Positions 38,437 through 47,333 of a stretch of 64,000 nucleotides of DNA are shown here, piece after piece. The stretch is from Streptomyces coacervatus (GTDB taxonomy: Bacteria > Actinomycetota > Actinomycetes > Streptomycetales > Streptomycetaceae): the NCBI RefSeq assembly GCF_029223485.1, contig NZ_JARHTP010000017.1:124001-188000 (forward strand), in the 5' to 3' direction. Numbering within the stretch: position 1 is the first letter of the stretch; every line of letters starts with the position of its first letter. Under the pieces are notes generated by a model that saw only the letters and a program-made list of their open reading frames with translations, had not been told where the DNA came from and made no database searches. The translations under genes were made by a program, and so were the position numbers.

Positions 38437-39776
38437 TGCCCCATCCGTTCATCCATGAGTTTGGGCGGGGTCCCGAGCTCCTCCATGACTGTCTTATGGG
38501 AGTGCCTGAGCCCGTGCGGAGTGAGACCCCGTGCGATCGGCAGCCAGCATGCGTCGGCACGACCGGAGGCATTCCGGCCCCGCGCCGGCACTCCTGGCCA
38601 GGGGTGCGCCATCACGGGTACAGGGCGTGCCTCCTGTGGGGCCTTCTTCGGGTACCACCCCGTCGTGGCCGGATGGAACAGCCAGGTCGCGAAACCGGTA
38701 CGGCGCCAGTGCGCGGCCGTCTCGCCCGTCTGGCCCGCACGGACGTAGCCAAGTTCCGCAATGGCTGTCTCCACCTTGATCCGCGTTCGCTCCGCAACCA
38801 TGTCCGGACGGTTCAACACGTTCGAGACCGTTGCCGCAGAGACCTCGGCGCGGCGGGCGACGTCGGCCAGCTTTGCGCCGACGTGCCGGGCAGCGCCGTT
38901 GGCGGGACCGTGGCCACGGAACACGTAGGCGTGCTCGTGGCACGGGCAGGGCGCCGACTCGGTCCGGGCGATATGACTTGCGATCAGGCCAGACAGCCAC
39001 TTCGGAGTGTCGATGGTCCGGTAGGAGTCGTCCTTGGGCGGGCAGCGCTCGAACTCCCCCGAGTCGAGTTCGTAAAGCTGCCACTCCACTCGCACCGATG
39101 CGGGGCGGACGAACTTGCGCTCCAGGCCGACGATTTCGCCCCATCGCATGCCGGTGTAGCCCTTCAGGACCACAGCTACGAATTCGTCGTCACGGCCAGA
39201 CAACAGCGAACTACGCTCGGCTGTCAGCAGGATCCCAAGAGCGTCGGTCACCACCTTCTCGGGGCCGCGGTTCCGAGAGCGTCCGGCACGCTTTCCTCGA
39301 CCGCGCCGCTTGGTTGCCGGGTTGGAATCGCGAAGTCCTTCATCCACAGCGTCGGCGAGGATGAGGTGCAGTGTGCCGTGCCAGGTCTTCACGCTGGACG
39401 CGGCGTAGGGCTTCCGCTCCTTCTTCTCCCAGGCGCCGACGTCAGTGGGCTGGATGTCGGCGATGGCCTTGTCCTCGAAAGCGGGGAGGAGGTGCTCCTC
39501 TATGTGCCGCTTGTAGTTCTGCATGGTGGATGCGGCCAACTCCTGTGCCGCGTACCAGCGGTTCACATACTCGCCGAAGGTTTCCTTACCGGCGTTCGGA
39601 TCGCGATAGCCGACCTCTCTGACCTTGGCCTCCGCGTCGTTCGCTGCCTTCGCGGCCTCGCGCTTGGTAGCAAATCGGATCGTGGCTCCGTTGGCGTCCA
39701 CCACGGTGCGGAGCACGCCTGGTGCAATCCAGTACCGGCCTCGGTAGTAATCGGCGCGCTTCTCGCCGTAGCCCAT
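38265..39776 (-). CDS. int: AICE tyrosine integrase with embedded LacI-type HTH
   Basis: 503-residue integrase for the tRNA-Pro site. An N-terminal arm, a SAM-like core-binding domain (about 55-140) and a catalytic domain are present: arginine in YTGMRWGEI, HGLRHSHKT, GHED and tyrosine in ARYSHIT. Between the arginine motif and the HxxR motif lies a complete LacI-family helix-turn-helix at 301-346 (LADVARRAEVSAATVSNVL). ATG 39776 has GAGAGG five bases upstream. It ends 105 bases from the second attachment copy and follows xis. Confidence 0.93.
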   Translation of the reverse strand: MGYGEKRADYYRGRYWIAPGVLRTVVDANGATIRFATKREAAKAANDAEAKVREVGYRDPNAGKETFGEYVNRWYAAQELAASTMQNYKRHIEEHLLPAFEDKAIADIQPTDVGAWEKKERKPYAASSVKTWHGTLHLILADAVDEGLRDSNPATKRRGRGKRAGRSRNRGPEKVVTDALGILLTAERSSLLSGRDDEFVAVVLKGYTGMRWGEIVGLERKFVRPASVRVEWQLYELDSGEFERCPPKDDSYRTIDTPKWLSGLIASHIARTESAPCPCHEHAYVFRGHGPANGAARHVGAKLADVARRAEVSAATVSNVLNRPDMVAERTRIKVETAIAELGYVRAGQTGETAAHWRRTGFATWLFHPATTGWYPKKAPQEARPVPVMAHPWPGVPARGRNASGRADACWLPIARGLTPHGLRHSHKTVMEELGTPPKLMDERMGHEDGSVQARYSHITARMRNRLMDELTEQWEEALAARSAMHPRSPVHALDALLRANRE

Positions 39777-39847
39777 AGTTACCTCTCGCGACAAAGCGAG
39801 GGGTGGAGGCCATGGCAGGCCTCCACCCCTCGTGATCGGCTGTTCTG

Positions 39848-40156
39848 TCAGGCGGCATTCCGTGCGCGACGCGGACGGCGCGCACGGAGACTCGCTACCG
39901 GCCGTACCGGCTGCGCTGTAGTGCGGCGCCGGGGTATGGCTTCGCTCTCGATGGCGTTTGCCGGGTTGGGCCGCTCTTCAAGAATGTGGAAGATCTCTTG
40001 AACGTGATCGCTCGTAAAGCGGTACCCGCCACCGCTCCTCAGGAAAGGGATGCGCCGTCGGCGAACTTGCTCCTTCACCCACCACTCCGAGCACCCCAGT
40101 GACGCCGCTACCTCCGCCGCCGAATAGCTCAGGGGAAGTCCACTCTCCTTCGGCAC
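39848..40156 (-). CDS. xis: Excisionase-type HTH protein
   Basis: 102-residue MerR-like winged helix protein (SYSAAEVAASLGCSEWWVKE, then RRIPFLRSGGGYRFTSDHV) with an Arg-rich tail, as in AICE excisionases that direct integrase to excision. GTG 40156 is chosen because GGAG lies eight bases before it. An earlier start would read through a repeat region. It lies between the iteron-like repeats and the integrase gene. Confidence 0.85.
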   Translation of the reverse strand: MPKESGLPLSYSAAEVAASLGCSEWWVKEQVRRRRIPFLRSGGGYRFTSDHVQEIFHILEERPNPANAIESEAIPRRRTTAQPVRPVASLRARRPRRARNAA

Positions 40157-40177
40157 CTTCGTGACTCCTCTCTGCCT

Positions 40178-40446
40178 TCTGGGGAATCCGCAACATCCGC
40201 CACACCGCAACATTGCTGGTCAGCGGCCTGAATCTGTGGCGGATGCCGTTTCTGTTGCGGATAGGTGCCGCCACACAGGGCGCGCGGCGGTACCTGGGGG
40301 TTGCGGCTCGTCAGCCGGCGATGCGGAGTGGGCGTGTGTCGGTTTCCGCGAACATGTGGCGGCTCGCGGAAGGGTCTTCCGCCACAGATTCATCCCCGCT
40401 GACCTGCGATGTTGCGGATGTGGCGGATGTTGCGGACTTCTGGGGG
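40178..40446. repeat. Nested inverted repeats, iteron-like
   Basis: A ~40-base unit with core TGTTGCGG-TGTGGCGGATGTT occurs on the minus strand at 40178-40225 and on the plus strand at 40397-40436, with about 38 of 40 bases matching. Inside, TGAATCTGTGGCGGA occurs at 40229-40243 (plus) and again on the minus strand at about 40380-40394. The right units lie in the 3' end of the DUF3631 gene and code its repeated SAT triplets. The arrangement looks like a replication or partition site. Confidence 0.7.
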
Positions 40447-41558
40447 TCCGGGGGGCAGTAGCGGTTCCAGGCGTCTTGGAGGTCTTCCGCGTAGTAGCCC
40501 TTGGGGGTCGCCGCGCCCACCCGGATGCCGCGGGGCTTGATGGGGCTGTTGTCGGGGCGCACGTACTGGCTGAGGAGCTTGGACAGGGCGCGTGCGGTGA
40601 GGGGCTTGATGCCTTGTCCGTCCTCGCTCATGTCGGCCCACGGGGCGTCGTCCAGGTTGAGGAGGACTTCCAGGATGGCCGCGGTGGGCATCCGGTCTAC
40701 TCCGCAGAACACCTTGTCGCGCAGGTCGGTCAGCAGGCGGACCCCGAGGGATGCCTGATCGCCCTCGGATGCGGCCTTGATGAGCGCCAGGCAAGCCGCG
40801 CGGGCCCGTTCAGGCCAGTGCCCGCCGGCCGCGTCTGCGACCGCGAGCAGGGGCTCCCATACGTCGGCCGGCCGGTCGGTGACGCCTTCGGGCATCTCCG
40901 GCCAGGCTTCGGCGACCTGGTCGTGCAGGGTGGCCGTCCATTCTGCGAGCCGGTCCCGCAGGGCGTGTCCCTGCCTTTCGTGGATGCGCCGGCGGTAGGG
41001 CTCGCACTTCTCGTTGGGTGCCTTCTTGCGCATGCGGATGATGACCGAGCGGGTCAGGATGGTGGTCGGCAGGGAGCCGAGTCCGGCCATGGCGACCGCG
41101 CAGAACGACGGGAAGAACCCTGCCTTCTGGTCCGATCCTTCCCCGACGCAGCGCAGTGACTTGGCGCCGCGCCGGTAGCCGGAGTTGAGGAACCCGCGGA
41201 CTTCCTCGTTCCCGCCGGCCTTGGGCCCGAACACGGTGTCGATCTCGTCGAAGAGGAGCGTGGGGGTGCCCTCGTCTGCGGAGACGAGCCGGAACAGGGC
41301 GTTGGCGGAGGCGTTGACGGTGGTCGCCGCGCGCGGCGTGAGGGTCTCGATGATCTCCAGGGCTCGGGACTTCCCCGATCCTGGTTCGGGGCTGAGGAAG
41401 GCGATGCGGGCGGTGCCGTCGAGGGCGTCCATCAGGTGCGCGTGCGCGTCCCACAGGGCGACGGCGGTGTAGGCGTGTTCGGTGGGGAAGACGTTGAAGC
41501 GGCGGTGGAAGGCTTCCACCTCGTCCAGCAGAGCGGCCCCGTCGATGGTGTCGGTCAT
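40311..41558 (-). CDS. DUF3631-domain ATPase of the AICE
   Basis: 415-residue P-loop ATPase. Walker A is PEPGSGKSR near residue 56 and Walker B is LLFDEIDTVF near 100. A long helical C-terminal part ends in SATSATSATS coded by iteron-like repeats. DUF3631 proteins are regular partners of primase-polymerase genes in AICEs and are thought to act as helicase-like replication factors. Its ATG overlaps the end of the 140-residue gene by four bases, so it belongs to the replication operon. Confidence 0.82.
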   Translation of the reverse strand: MTDTIDGAALLDEVEAFHRRFNVFPTEHAYTAVALWDAHAHLMDALDGTARIAFLSPEPGSGKSRALEIIETLTPRAATTVNASANALFRLVSADEGTPTLLFDEIDTVFGPKAGGNEEVRGFLNSGYRRGAKSLRCVGEGSDQKAGFFPSFCAVAMAGLGSLPTTILTRSVIIRMRKKAPNEKCEPYRRRIHERQGHALRDRLAEWTATLHDQVAEAWPEMPEGVTDRPADVWEPLLAVADAAGGHWPERARAACLALIKAASEGDQASLGVRLLTDLRDKVFCGVDRMPTAAILEVLLNLDDAPWADMSEDGQGIKPLTARALSKLLSQYVRPDNSPIKPRGIRVGAATPKGYYAEDLQDAWNRYCPPDPQKSATSATSATSQVSGDESVAEDPSASRHMFAETDTRPLRIAG

Positions 41559-41977
41559 GCGGCGGCCCTCCTTTCGGGCAGTGCTGCGGGAGCTCCCGTG
41601 CAGGCGGATTGGTGGGCGGCGTACTCGGCTGCCAGAGCGGCCACCTTCGGCGCTCCGGTGGCGGTGCCCCTGTGCCCGCAGGAGCAGGCGTAAGCGGCGT
41701 TGGGAGTGTCGCCGGGGCGAGTCGACCAGCGAGCGCCGTCGTAGTGGTGCCGGTAGACCGGTGGGGCGTAGATGCGGATACCGGGCTGCTCCGACGTTGG
41801 GTCGAGGGTGCTGTGGCGGGCCTGGTCGCTGCGGAACTGGTCAGGGCGAAGAGCAGAAGGGACGCCCTTTCGGGCGGCGACCTTCGGCCCGCCTACGGCC
41901 GCCGTGTCCACAAGCTGCGGAGCGGCCACCGCTCCGCCGTGGCCGGGGAGGCTCTTAGTAGGCGGGGGGCTGGTCAT
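41555..41977 (-). CDS. Small AICE protein with possible zinc site
   Basis: 140-residue protein coupled at both ends (ATGA overlaps) to the primase-polymerase and DUF3631 genes. YACSCGHRGTATG together with HQSACTG near the C-terminus gives four or five Cys/His residues in zinc-ribbon-like spacing. The N-terminal half is disordered. No family recognised. A role in element replication is inferred from position only. Confidence 0.65.
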   Translation of the reverse strand: MTSPPPTKSLPGHGGAVAAPQLVDTAAVGGPKVAARKGVPSALRPDQFRSDQARHSTLDPTSEQPGIRIYAPPVYRHHYDGARWSTRPGDTPNAAYACSCGHRGTATGAPKVAALAAEYAAHQSACTGAPAALPERRAAA

Positions 41978-42882
41978 GCCGCCCTCCCACCAGGGGTGTT
42001 GTGGGCGATCGACCAGTCCAGACCACGCGTGATGACGTCGTCGTAGTAGCGCTGGGACTGTGTCGCGTTGCCCGATGCCGCCCTACTAAGAGCCTCCTCA
42101 ACCTCCGACTGGTCGAGGTCGCCGGACACGATCAGCCGACCCAGAGCCCGTGCGGCCCGCAGCAGGGTGGCGTTACGGGTGCCGTCCGCGGCCGTGGCCA
42201 CGTTGTCCACCTCGCCCCGCAGCGCCGCCGCGGCGTACCCGCTCGCGCGCGTCGTCACGGCTACCGTGCTGCCGTGCGCGGGCCGCGGGCGAGGCTTGAG
42301 CAACTCGTGGAGCCACTCGGGCAGCACGGCCGGGGGCCGGTCGTCGAGGATCTCGTAGACGCCGTCCGGGGTGATGCTGCCCGCGGCGACCACGTACCCA
42401 CCCCATCCACGGGTGTCGATCTTCTTGGCGAGGCGTCCAGCGGTGTTGTGCAGTCGGGCGCCGGGGGGCTGGGTGAAGTACAGGTGCTCTCCACCGCGCG
42501 CGGTCCGCACCCGGTAAGTGGCGGGCACGGTCTGTTCGGCGCGCTCGCAGAGCGCCGCAAAGGAAGTTGCGCCGTCAGGCGCTCCCTTCAGCTCTTCAGG
42601 CTTGAGCGTGTCCAGGTCGACCACCAGCAGCCCGGAGGGGCCGGTGGCGACGCCGACGTTGTAGGGCCGTTGGGCCCATGCAGCGGTGAGGAGCGCGGCG
42701 TCGGTGGTGGCGCGCTGTTCGGGGGTCTTGTGTCCCTCGATGCAGCGTCCGTTGTGGGGGCAGTACTTCTCCGCGTGGCCGACGGGCCGCTTGTCGCGGG
42801 GGTGCAGCAGGATGACGGGCCAGCCGCGTTGTGCAGCTTCCAGCGCCGCGGAGAGCAGCGCGGAGCGGGCGTTATGGGTCAT
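41974..42882 (-). CDS. Bifunctional DNA primase/polymerase (Prim-Pol)
   Basis: 302-residue AEP-type primase-polymerase. Motifs: VVDLD (metal aspartates) near residue 86, GGEHLYF, and DTRGWGGYVVAAGS with the third carboxylate region. GHAEKYCPHNGRC in the N-terminal part may bind zinc. ATG 42882 follows GGAG by about ten bases; a TTG 42 bases upstream is open but less likely. The protein probably primes or copies the excised element during replication. Confidence 0.85.
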   Translation of the reverse strand: MTHNARSALLSAALEAAQRGWPVILLHPRDKRPVGHAEKYCPHNGRCIEGHKTPEQRATTDAALLTAAWAQRPYNVGVATGPSGLLVVDLDTLKPEELKGAPDGATSFAALCERAEQTVPATYRVRTARGGEHLYFTQPPGARLHNTAGRLAKKIDTRGWGGYVVAAGSITPDGVYEILDDRPPAVLPEWLHELLKPRPRPAHGSTVAVTTRASGYAAAALRGEVDNVATAADGTRNATLLRAARALGRLIVSGDLDQSEVEEALSRAASGNATQSQRYYDDVITRGLDWSIAHNTPGGRAA

Positions 42883-42921
42883 GCTGGATGTCTCCAGTTC
42901 CTTGATGGGTGACTGGTTGGA

Positions 42922-42966
42922 CAAGGGCGGCCCCGCTTCTTTGGCGAGAGTGGGGGGCCGCCCTTG
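42922..42966. terminator. Hairpin between spread protein and Prim-Pol genes
   Basis: Perfect 13-bp stem CAAGGGCGGCCCC with GGGGCCGCCCTTG and an 19-base loop. It lies between the small membrane-protein gene and the Prim-Pol gene and probably separates transfer and replication transcripts. Confidence 0.7.
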
Positions 42967-42972
42967 GCGTAG

Positions 42973-43278
42973 TTACTTCTTTGAGAAGAGCTTGATCGTG
43001 ATGCCGCCGGCGCCGACCGGCCCAGCAGCGCCGGCTATGACGGTTGCGGTGTGCGAGGCGACGTCCATGAGCCAGCACAGGGCGGCGACGACTCCCCAGG
43101 TGCCGAGGGCGGCGGCTCCGGCGATGGCGAAGGGGAGCAGGAGGCGCCGCCACGGGAAGGCGGCGGCGGTGTTGTCCTGGATGACGAAGACGACCGGCTG
43201 CCCGGTGGCTTCGGCGCGGCGGTAGAGGTCGGCGGGGATGTGCGGGGCGAGGTGTCCGGGCGGTTCGCGGTGGTCCAT
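42973..43278 (-). CDS. Small AICE membrane protein (Spd-like)
   Basis: 101-residue protein with two hydrophobic helices (about 47-68 and 72-93) and a short basic end (KLFSKK). Such small membrane proteins follow traB in many Streptomyces plasmids and AICEs and help the element spread along the mycelium (Spd proteins). No signature permits a closer name. It lies downstream of the candidate clt repeats. Confidence 0.65.
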   Translation of the reverse strand: MDHREPPGHLAPHIPADLYRRAEATGQPVVFVIQDNTAAAFPWRRLLLPFAIAGAAALGTWGVVAALCWLMDVASHTATVIAGAAGPVGAGGITIKLFSKK

Positions 43279-43366
43279 GTGGTGCTCCCTTCCGGCAGGT
43301 TGAGGAACGTGTGGGCGCCCGCGCGGAGGGATTCCGGCGGGCGCCTGATGGTGACGGTGTGTGGTT

Positions 43367-43489
43367 GTAGTGGCTACCGGCTAGTGGCTAGTGGCAAGCC
43401 GAAAAGGCCTGCTGGTGGCCACTGGTGGGCGGTAGCGGGGTGTTCTAGTGGCTAGTGGCAAGTTTCCGGTAGCCAGTAGTCGGTAGCCG
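43367..43489. repeat. Candidate clt/TraB-recognition repeats
   Basis: CTAGTGGCTAGTGGCAAG occurs twice exactly, at 43381-43398 and 43445-43462, with another TAGTGGCTA at 43368. GGCTACCGG at 43372-43380 is the inverse of CCGGTAGCC at 43466-43474, and CGGTAGCC recurs at 43481. These repeats lie immediately downstream of traB, the usual place of the clt locus that TraB binds. The 43279-43500 gap has no gene. Confidence 0.6.
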
Positions 43490-43500
43490 TGTGTGAGCGT

Positions 43501-45672
43501 TCAGGCGTGGTCGGGGTGGACGTAGACCGAGTGCGGTCCGTTGTCCCGGTAGACCAGCTCGCCCCGCTCGGCCGCCGCCTTGAGCGCCTCGCGCACCGCC
43601 TGCCGGCTGCGCCCGACGTGGTCGGCGACGGCGGACGGCTTCATGCCCGCGCTGCCGGCATCGGCGATCGCGGCGATTGCGTCCGCCAGCCACTCAGGCC
43701 CCGCCCCGCCCTGCGGCGCCGGCGAGTCGTCGCCGTCGTTGTCGCGGAGCGCGGACAGGTTCAGCCCCGGACGCTCCGGCCGTTCACGCTCGGGGCGGCG
43801 GGTGGGTTCGGGCGCGGTGCCGAAGTGTTCGTCGATCTCGCGCATGAACGCATCGGCCAGCCGGTCGACCTCGGATACGGGACCCTGCTCCGGCTCGGGC
43901 CCGTCCTCGCGCTCGTCACGGAGCGCGGACAGGTTCAGCCCGCGCCGCCCCTCCCCACCCTCGTCCAACTCGCTTACGGGCGCGGCGGGTTGGGGCTGGT
44001 GCATCCACGCGATGCGGTCGGCATCCCACCGGCGCGCGTACGCGTCGCCGGCGGCCGTGGCGGACACGGCATCCAGGACCGGATGGCGCTCGGAGGTGGC
44101 GGCGACGATCTCGCGGATCTGGCTGGGAAGGATCCGCCAGCACTTGAACAGCGCGGCCGCGGATTCCGGTGTTCCCATGAACCCCGCCCCCTTGTACGGG
44201 GCTTGGTCGACCTTCAGGCCGCGAGTGCCGGGGAACAGCTTGCTCAGGTCCATGCCTTCCTTCTCGCCGCCGGTGAGCGCGACGCGAACCTTCGCCTCCC
44301 GCCGGATCATCAGGTTCCCCAGCACGCTGCCGGTCGACCCCAGCGCGGTCAGCACGGTGCGGACGCCCATGGCGCGGAGCATCCGGATGACTTCCAGGAT
44401 CTTCGCGGCGAGCTTCTTCATGGCCTTGTCCATGCTGGTGAGGATCTCCGCGCCCTCGTCGATGACCAGCATGATCTGCGGGATCGACGGGCCGATCGGC
44501 AACAGGTCGGTGTCCTCCCGCGCCATCAACGCCTGATACGAGATCTTGCGCTGGTGCCCGATCCGCAGCACCGCATCCAGCATCGTGTGCGCCTCCTCGA
44601 CGGTGCCGGCGAGCCAGTCGATACCGGGCCTGAGGGGGCGCTCGCCGGGGGCGGGCTGGTGCTGCAGGGCGGGCAGGACCCAGGACAGGCCGGCGGAGCC
44701 GGCGTTGAGGTCGATGACGAAGGTGAGCACGTCGGTGGCGCGGGCGAACCCGGCGAGGATGACGTGAACCATGTTCGTCTTGCCCGACCCGGTGGGGCCG
44801 ACGACCAGCGCGCACTGCTCGCGCAGGTAGGTGAGGATCTGCTCCGCGTTCGAGCGGTAGCCCCACGGGATCCCGGTGAGCAGGGACAACGGCGCGTAGT
44901 CGGTGGGGTAGGGGGTCTCGGTCTCCAGGGCGTTGACGGTGGAGACGTCGATCAGGGTCCGGCCCTGGTGGACACCCGGGCCGGCGACGGCGGTGCAGCC
45001 GTGCGGTAGATGCGCGTCCGCCGACAGGGCCGCGGCCCGCGCGGCGATCTGGTCGTACGTCGTCCCACCCGGCAGCTCCGCATCGAGGGTGAACCCGGTG
45101 CCGGTGGGCCACTGCTCGACCGCGAGCACGCGCACGGTGATGCCGCAGACACGCTGGATGCGGTCGACCCATTCGGCGGCGATCGTGCGCCGTTCGGCAG
45201 ACAACTCCGCGGCCACCGCCCGCTGTTCGGCGGCGATGGCCTCCTCTTCGCGGGCCTCCTCGTACAGGTTTGTCGACCGGGTGGCGGTGCCCATGCCGAC
45301 GCCGATGGCGGCGAGGGAGCCGAGCGCGGTCCAGGTGAGCGGTCCGTGCGTCATGGCCCAGGTCGTCCAGCCCGCCCCTACCAGCCAGGAGGCGGCGCGG
45401 GCGGCGATGGTGCGGCCCGCGTTGCGGAGCCGGATGCCGGCGGCGGTGTGGCCGATGGCGCCGGCGGCGCCGACGGCGAGTGCCCAGCCCGGGGGCATGG
45501 CGGTTGCGGCGCCGGTGGTGGCGACGGCGAACATGCCGGTGGTGGCGGACAGGGCGCCGGTCACGGGTCCGTGACCGGCCGCCCAGTCCCACACCGGGCC
45601 ACCCTGAACCTCGGGCTGGGTACTGGGCTTGCTGTTGTTCTTGGTCATGGTGACCTCGGTGGTGGTGGCCAT
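43501..45672 (-). CDS. traB: TraB FtsK/SpoIIIE-type conjugal DNA translocase
   Basis: 723-residue septal DNA pump that moves double-stranded element DNA between hyphae. N-terminal membrane segments (about 40-60, 63-80, 88-125), Walker A GPTGSGKTN near residue 300, Walker B IMLVIDEGAE near 400, and a C-terminal winged helix (about 655-723) for recognition of clt repeats. GLNLSALRD occurs twice, at 578-586 and 636-644, in the linker before the winged helix. It follows the 525-residue gene by two bases, so the two form one operon. Confidence 0.93.
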   Translation of the reverse strand: MATTTEVTMTKNNSKPSTQPEVQGGPVWDWAAGHGPVTGALSATTGMFAVATTGAATAMPPGWALAVGAAGAIGHTAAGIRLRNAGRTIAARAASWLVGAGWTTWAMTHGPLTWTALGSLAAIGVGMGTATRSTNLYEEAREEEAIAAEQRAVAAELSAERRTIAAEWVDRIQRVCGITVRVLAVEQWPTGTGFTLDAELPGGTTYDQIAARAAALSADAHLPHGCTAVAGPGVHQGRTLIDVSTVNALETETPYPTDYAPLSLLTGIPWGYRSNAEQILTYLREQCALVVGPTGSGKTNMVHVILAGFARATDVLTFVIDLNAGSAGLSWVLPALQHQPAPGERPLRPGIDWLAGTVEEAHTMLDAVLRIGHQRKISYQALMAREDTDLLPIGPSIPQIMLVIDEGAEILTSMDKAMKKLAAKILEVIRMLRAMGVRTVLTALGSTGSVLGNLMIRREAKVRVALTGGEKEGMDLSKLFPGTRGLKVDQAPYKGAGFMGTPESAAALFKCWRILPSQIREIVAATSERHPVLDAVSATAAGDAYARRWDADRIAWMHQPQPAAPVSELDEGGEGRRGLNLSALRDEREDGPEPEQGPVSEVDRLADAFMREIDEHFGTAPEPTRRPERERPERPGLNLSALRDNDGDDSPAPQGGAGPEWLADAIAAIADAGSAGMKPSAVADHVGRSRQAVREALKAAAERGELVYRDNGPHSVYVHPDHA

Positions 45673-45674
45673 GG

Positions 45675-47252
45675 TCAGACGTTCCAGCCCTTCTCAGCCT
45701 CGGTGCCGTTGCGGGGGTCCTCGTGGCGGGCGATGTCGTGTTCGTGGACGTTGCGGAAGAGCGGGACGAGGGTGTCGGCGTCGTCGACGGCGTTGAGGAG
45801 GGTGCGGTGGATGTCGTCGAACGCGGCGGCGACGTCCTTCTCGAAGGCGAATTCCTCATCGGAGCGTTCGGCCAGGATGCGGAAGGTGTTGGCGATCGAC
45901 TGCATGGCGGTGGGCAGGTTGTCGATCATCGCGAGGACTTCCATGTTCCCGTCGGGCTCGTACTGGCGGGCGGCGCTTTCCATCTCGGCGGCGGCCTCTT
46001 CGAACTTGAAACCGGACACGTGGATGACCTCCGAGGCTGCGGGTGCGGTGGGGATGAGGTGGGCGGGACGCTCGACACGGTCCCCGATCACGTCTGTGTC
46101 GCCGGCGGCTGCCGCGTCCGCGGCGGCCTCCTCGGCGGTGCGGGTGGCGCGGATCTGCTCGTCGCGCGCGGCACGCTTCTCGCGGGCGGACAGCAGGAGG
46201 CGCTGGTAGAGGCGCCGGCCGGGGTGGACTAGCCAGGACCAGCCGAGCTTTTTGCCGAGCGGGGTGGTCAGGCATCCCAGCACGCCGGCGGCGGTGCCGG
46301 CGAGCGCGGCGAGCAGGCGCCGTCCCTGGAAGCGGGCCGCCGACTTGAGCAGGCCGAAGCGGGCCTTGCGGCGGGCGGGCGCCTTACGCACCCGTTCGCG
46401 CTTCGCCGTGACCTGTGCACCGGTGGCGCGGTCGCGGGCGGCGCGGGCCTTGTTGACCAGCGCGCGGGAGCCTGCAGCGGCCTTGCCCGCCGCCCAACTC
46501 CCCGCACGTTTCAGCAGCCCCCGCGACCCGGCAGCCGTCTTGTTGGCGCGGGTGGCGGCACGGGCATCTCGTCGGGCGTCGGCGACCGCGCGGCGGGCCG
46601 CGGTGGTCTGCTGCCGGGCCGACGAGCGCGTCGGCGTCTGCGCCCGGTTGTTGCTGCGCAGGGCCCGGACCTGTCCGAGACGGCCCGCACCGCGACCGCC
46701 CGTGCCGGCGCGTGACGTGCCAGGGGCGCCGTGACGCCCACCGGAACGCCCCGCGCTACCGCCGCCGGACCGCAGCCCCAACGACCCCGCCCCGGTTCGG
46801 GTCTTGGCGCCCTTGGTGTTCTTGGTGCTGCGTCCGCGCCCGCCGGAGAGCAGGCCGGAGCTCCCGCGGGAGCCGGACGAGGGGGTTCGGGTGCTGCGGC
46901 GATTGGTGCCGCCCTGCCGGTTGGCGCTGGTAGACCGGCCGCCGTTGGCGGTGGTGGTGCGGTTGCGGCGGTGGGCGCGGACGGCGGCCGTGGCACCTGC
47001 GACGGCGGCGCCGCCCGCGGCCACGGCGAGCGCGACCGGCCCGCCGCCGACCAGGGCGGCGGTGCTGACCGCGCCGACGGCGCCGTTGGTGCCGGCCAGA
47101 GTCAGCGGCAGCACCGGGATACCACCCGGCGTGTGCGCCAACTCCCGCCCAACGGTGGGGGCTTGGGCCTGCTCGCTGGGCGGGGAGGGAGGTTCGGGCG
47201 GCGGTGCGGTGGTAGCCGGGTGGGCTACCGGTTCGGTGGTGGTGTCGGTCAT
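45675..47252 (-). CDS. Large basic AICE membrane protein, unknown
   Basis: 525-residue protein. A Pro/Glu-rich start is followed by two helices (about 50-90), a ~200-residue low-complexity region very rich in Arg, Gly, Ser and Thr, a further hydrophobic segment near 315-330, and a folded acidic C-terminal domain (about 400-525) containing DNLPTAMQSIANTF. The gene precedes traB directly. It may anchor or condense DNA at the transfer site, but that is inference from charge and position. No family recognised. Confidence 0.7.
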   Translation of the reverse strand: MTDTTTEPVAHPATTAPPPEPPSPPSEQAQAPTVGRELAHTPGGIPVLPLTLAGTNGAVGAVSTAALVGGGPVALAVAAGGAAVAGATAAVRAHRRNRTTTANGGRSTSANRQGGTNRRSTRTPSSGSRGSSGLLSGGRGRSTKNTKGAKTRTGAGSLGLRSGGGSAGRSGGRHGAPGTSRAGTGGRGAGRLGQVRALRSNNRAQTPTRSSARQQTTAARRAVADARRDARAATRANKTAAGSRGLLKRAGSWAAGKAAAGSRALVNKARAARDRATGAQVTAKRERVRKAPARRKARFGLLKSAARFQGRRLLAALAGTAAGVLGCLTTPLGKKLGWSWLVHPGRRLYQRLLLSAREKRAARDEQIRATRTAEEAAADAAAAGDTDVIGDRVERPAHLIPTAPAASEVIHVSGFKFEEAAAEMESAARQYEPDGNMEVLAMIDNLPTAMQSIANTFRILAERSDEEFAFEKDVAAAFDDIHRTLLNAVDDADTLVPLFRNVHEHDIARHEDPRNGTEAEKGWNV

Positions 47253-47333
47253 GCTGTGAGCACTCCTTCAGGGGAGTAGGGCCCGGCCGAAGCTGTGGAA
47301 GGTGGTTGGCCGGGCCTGCCGGATCGGGGGACT

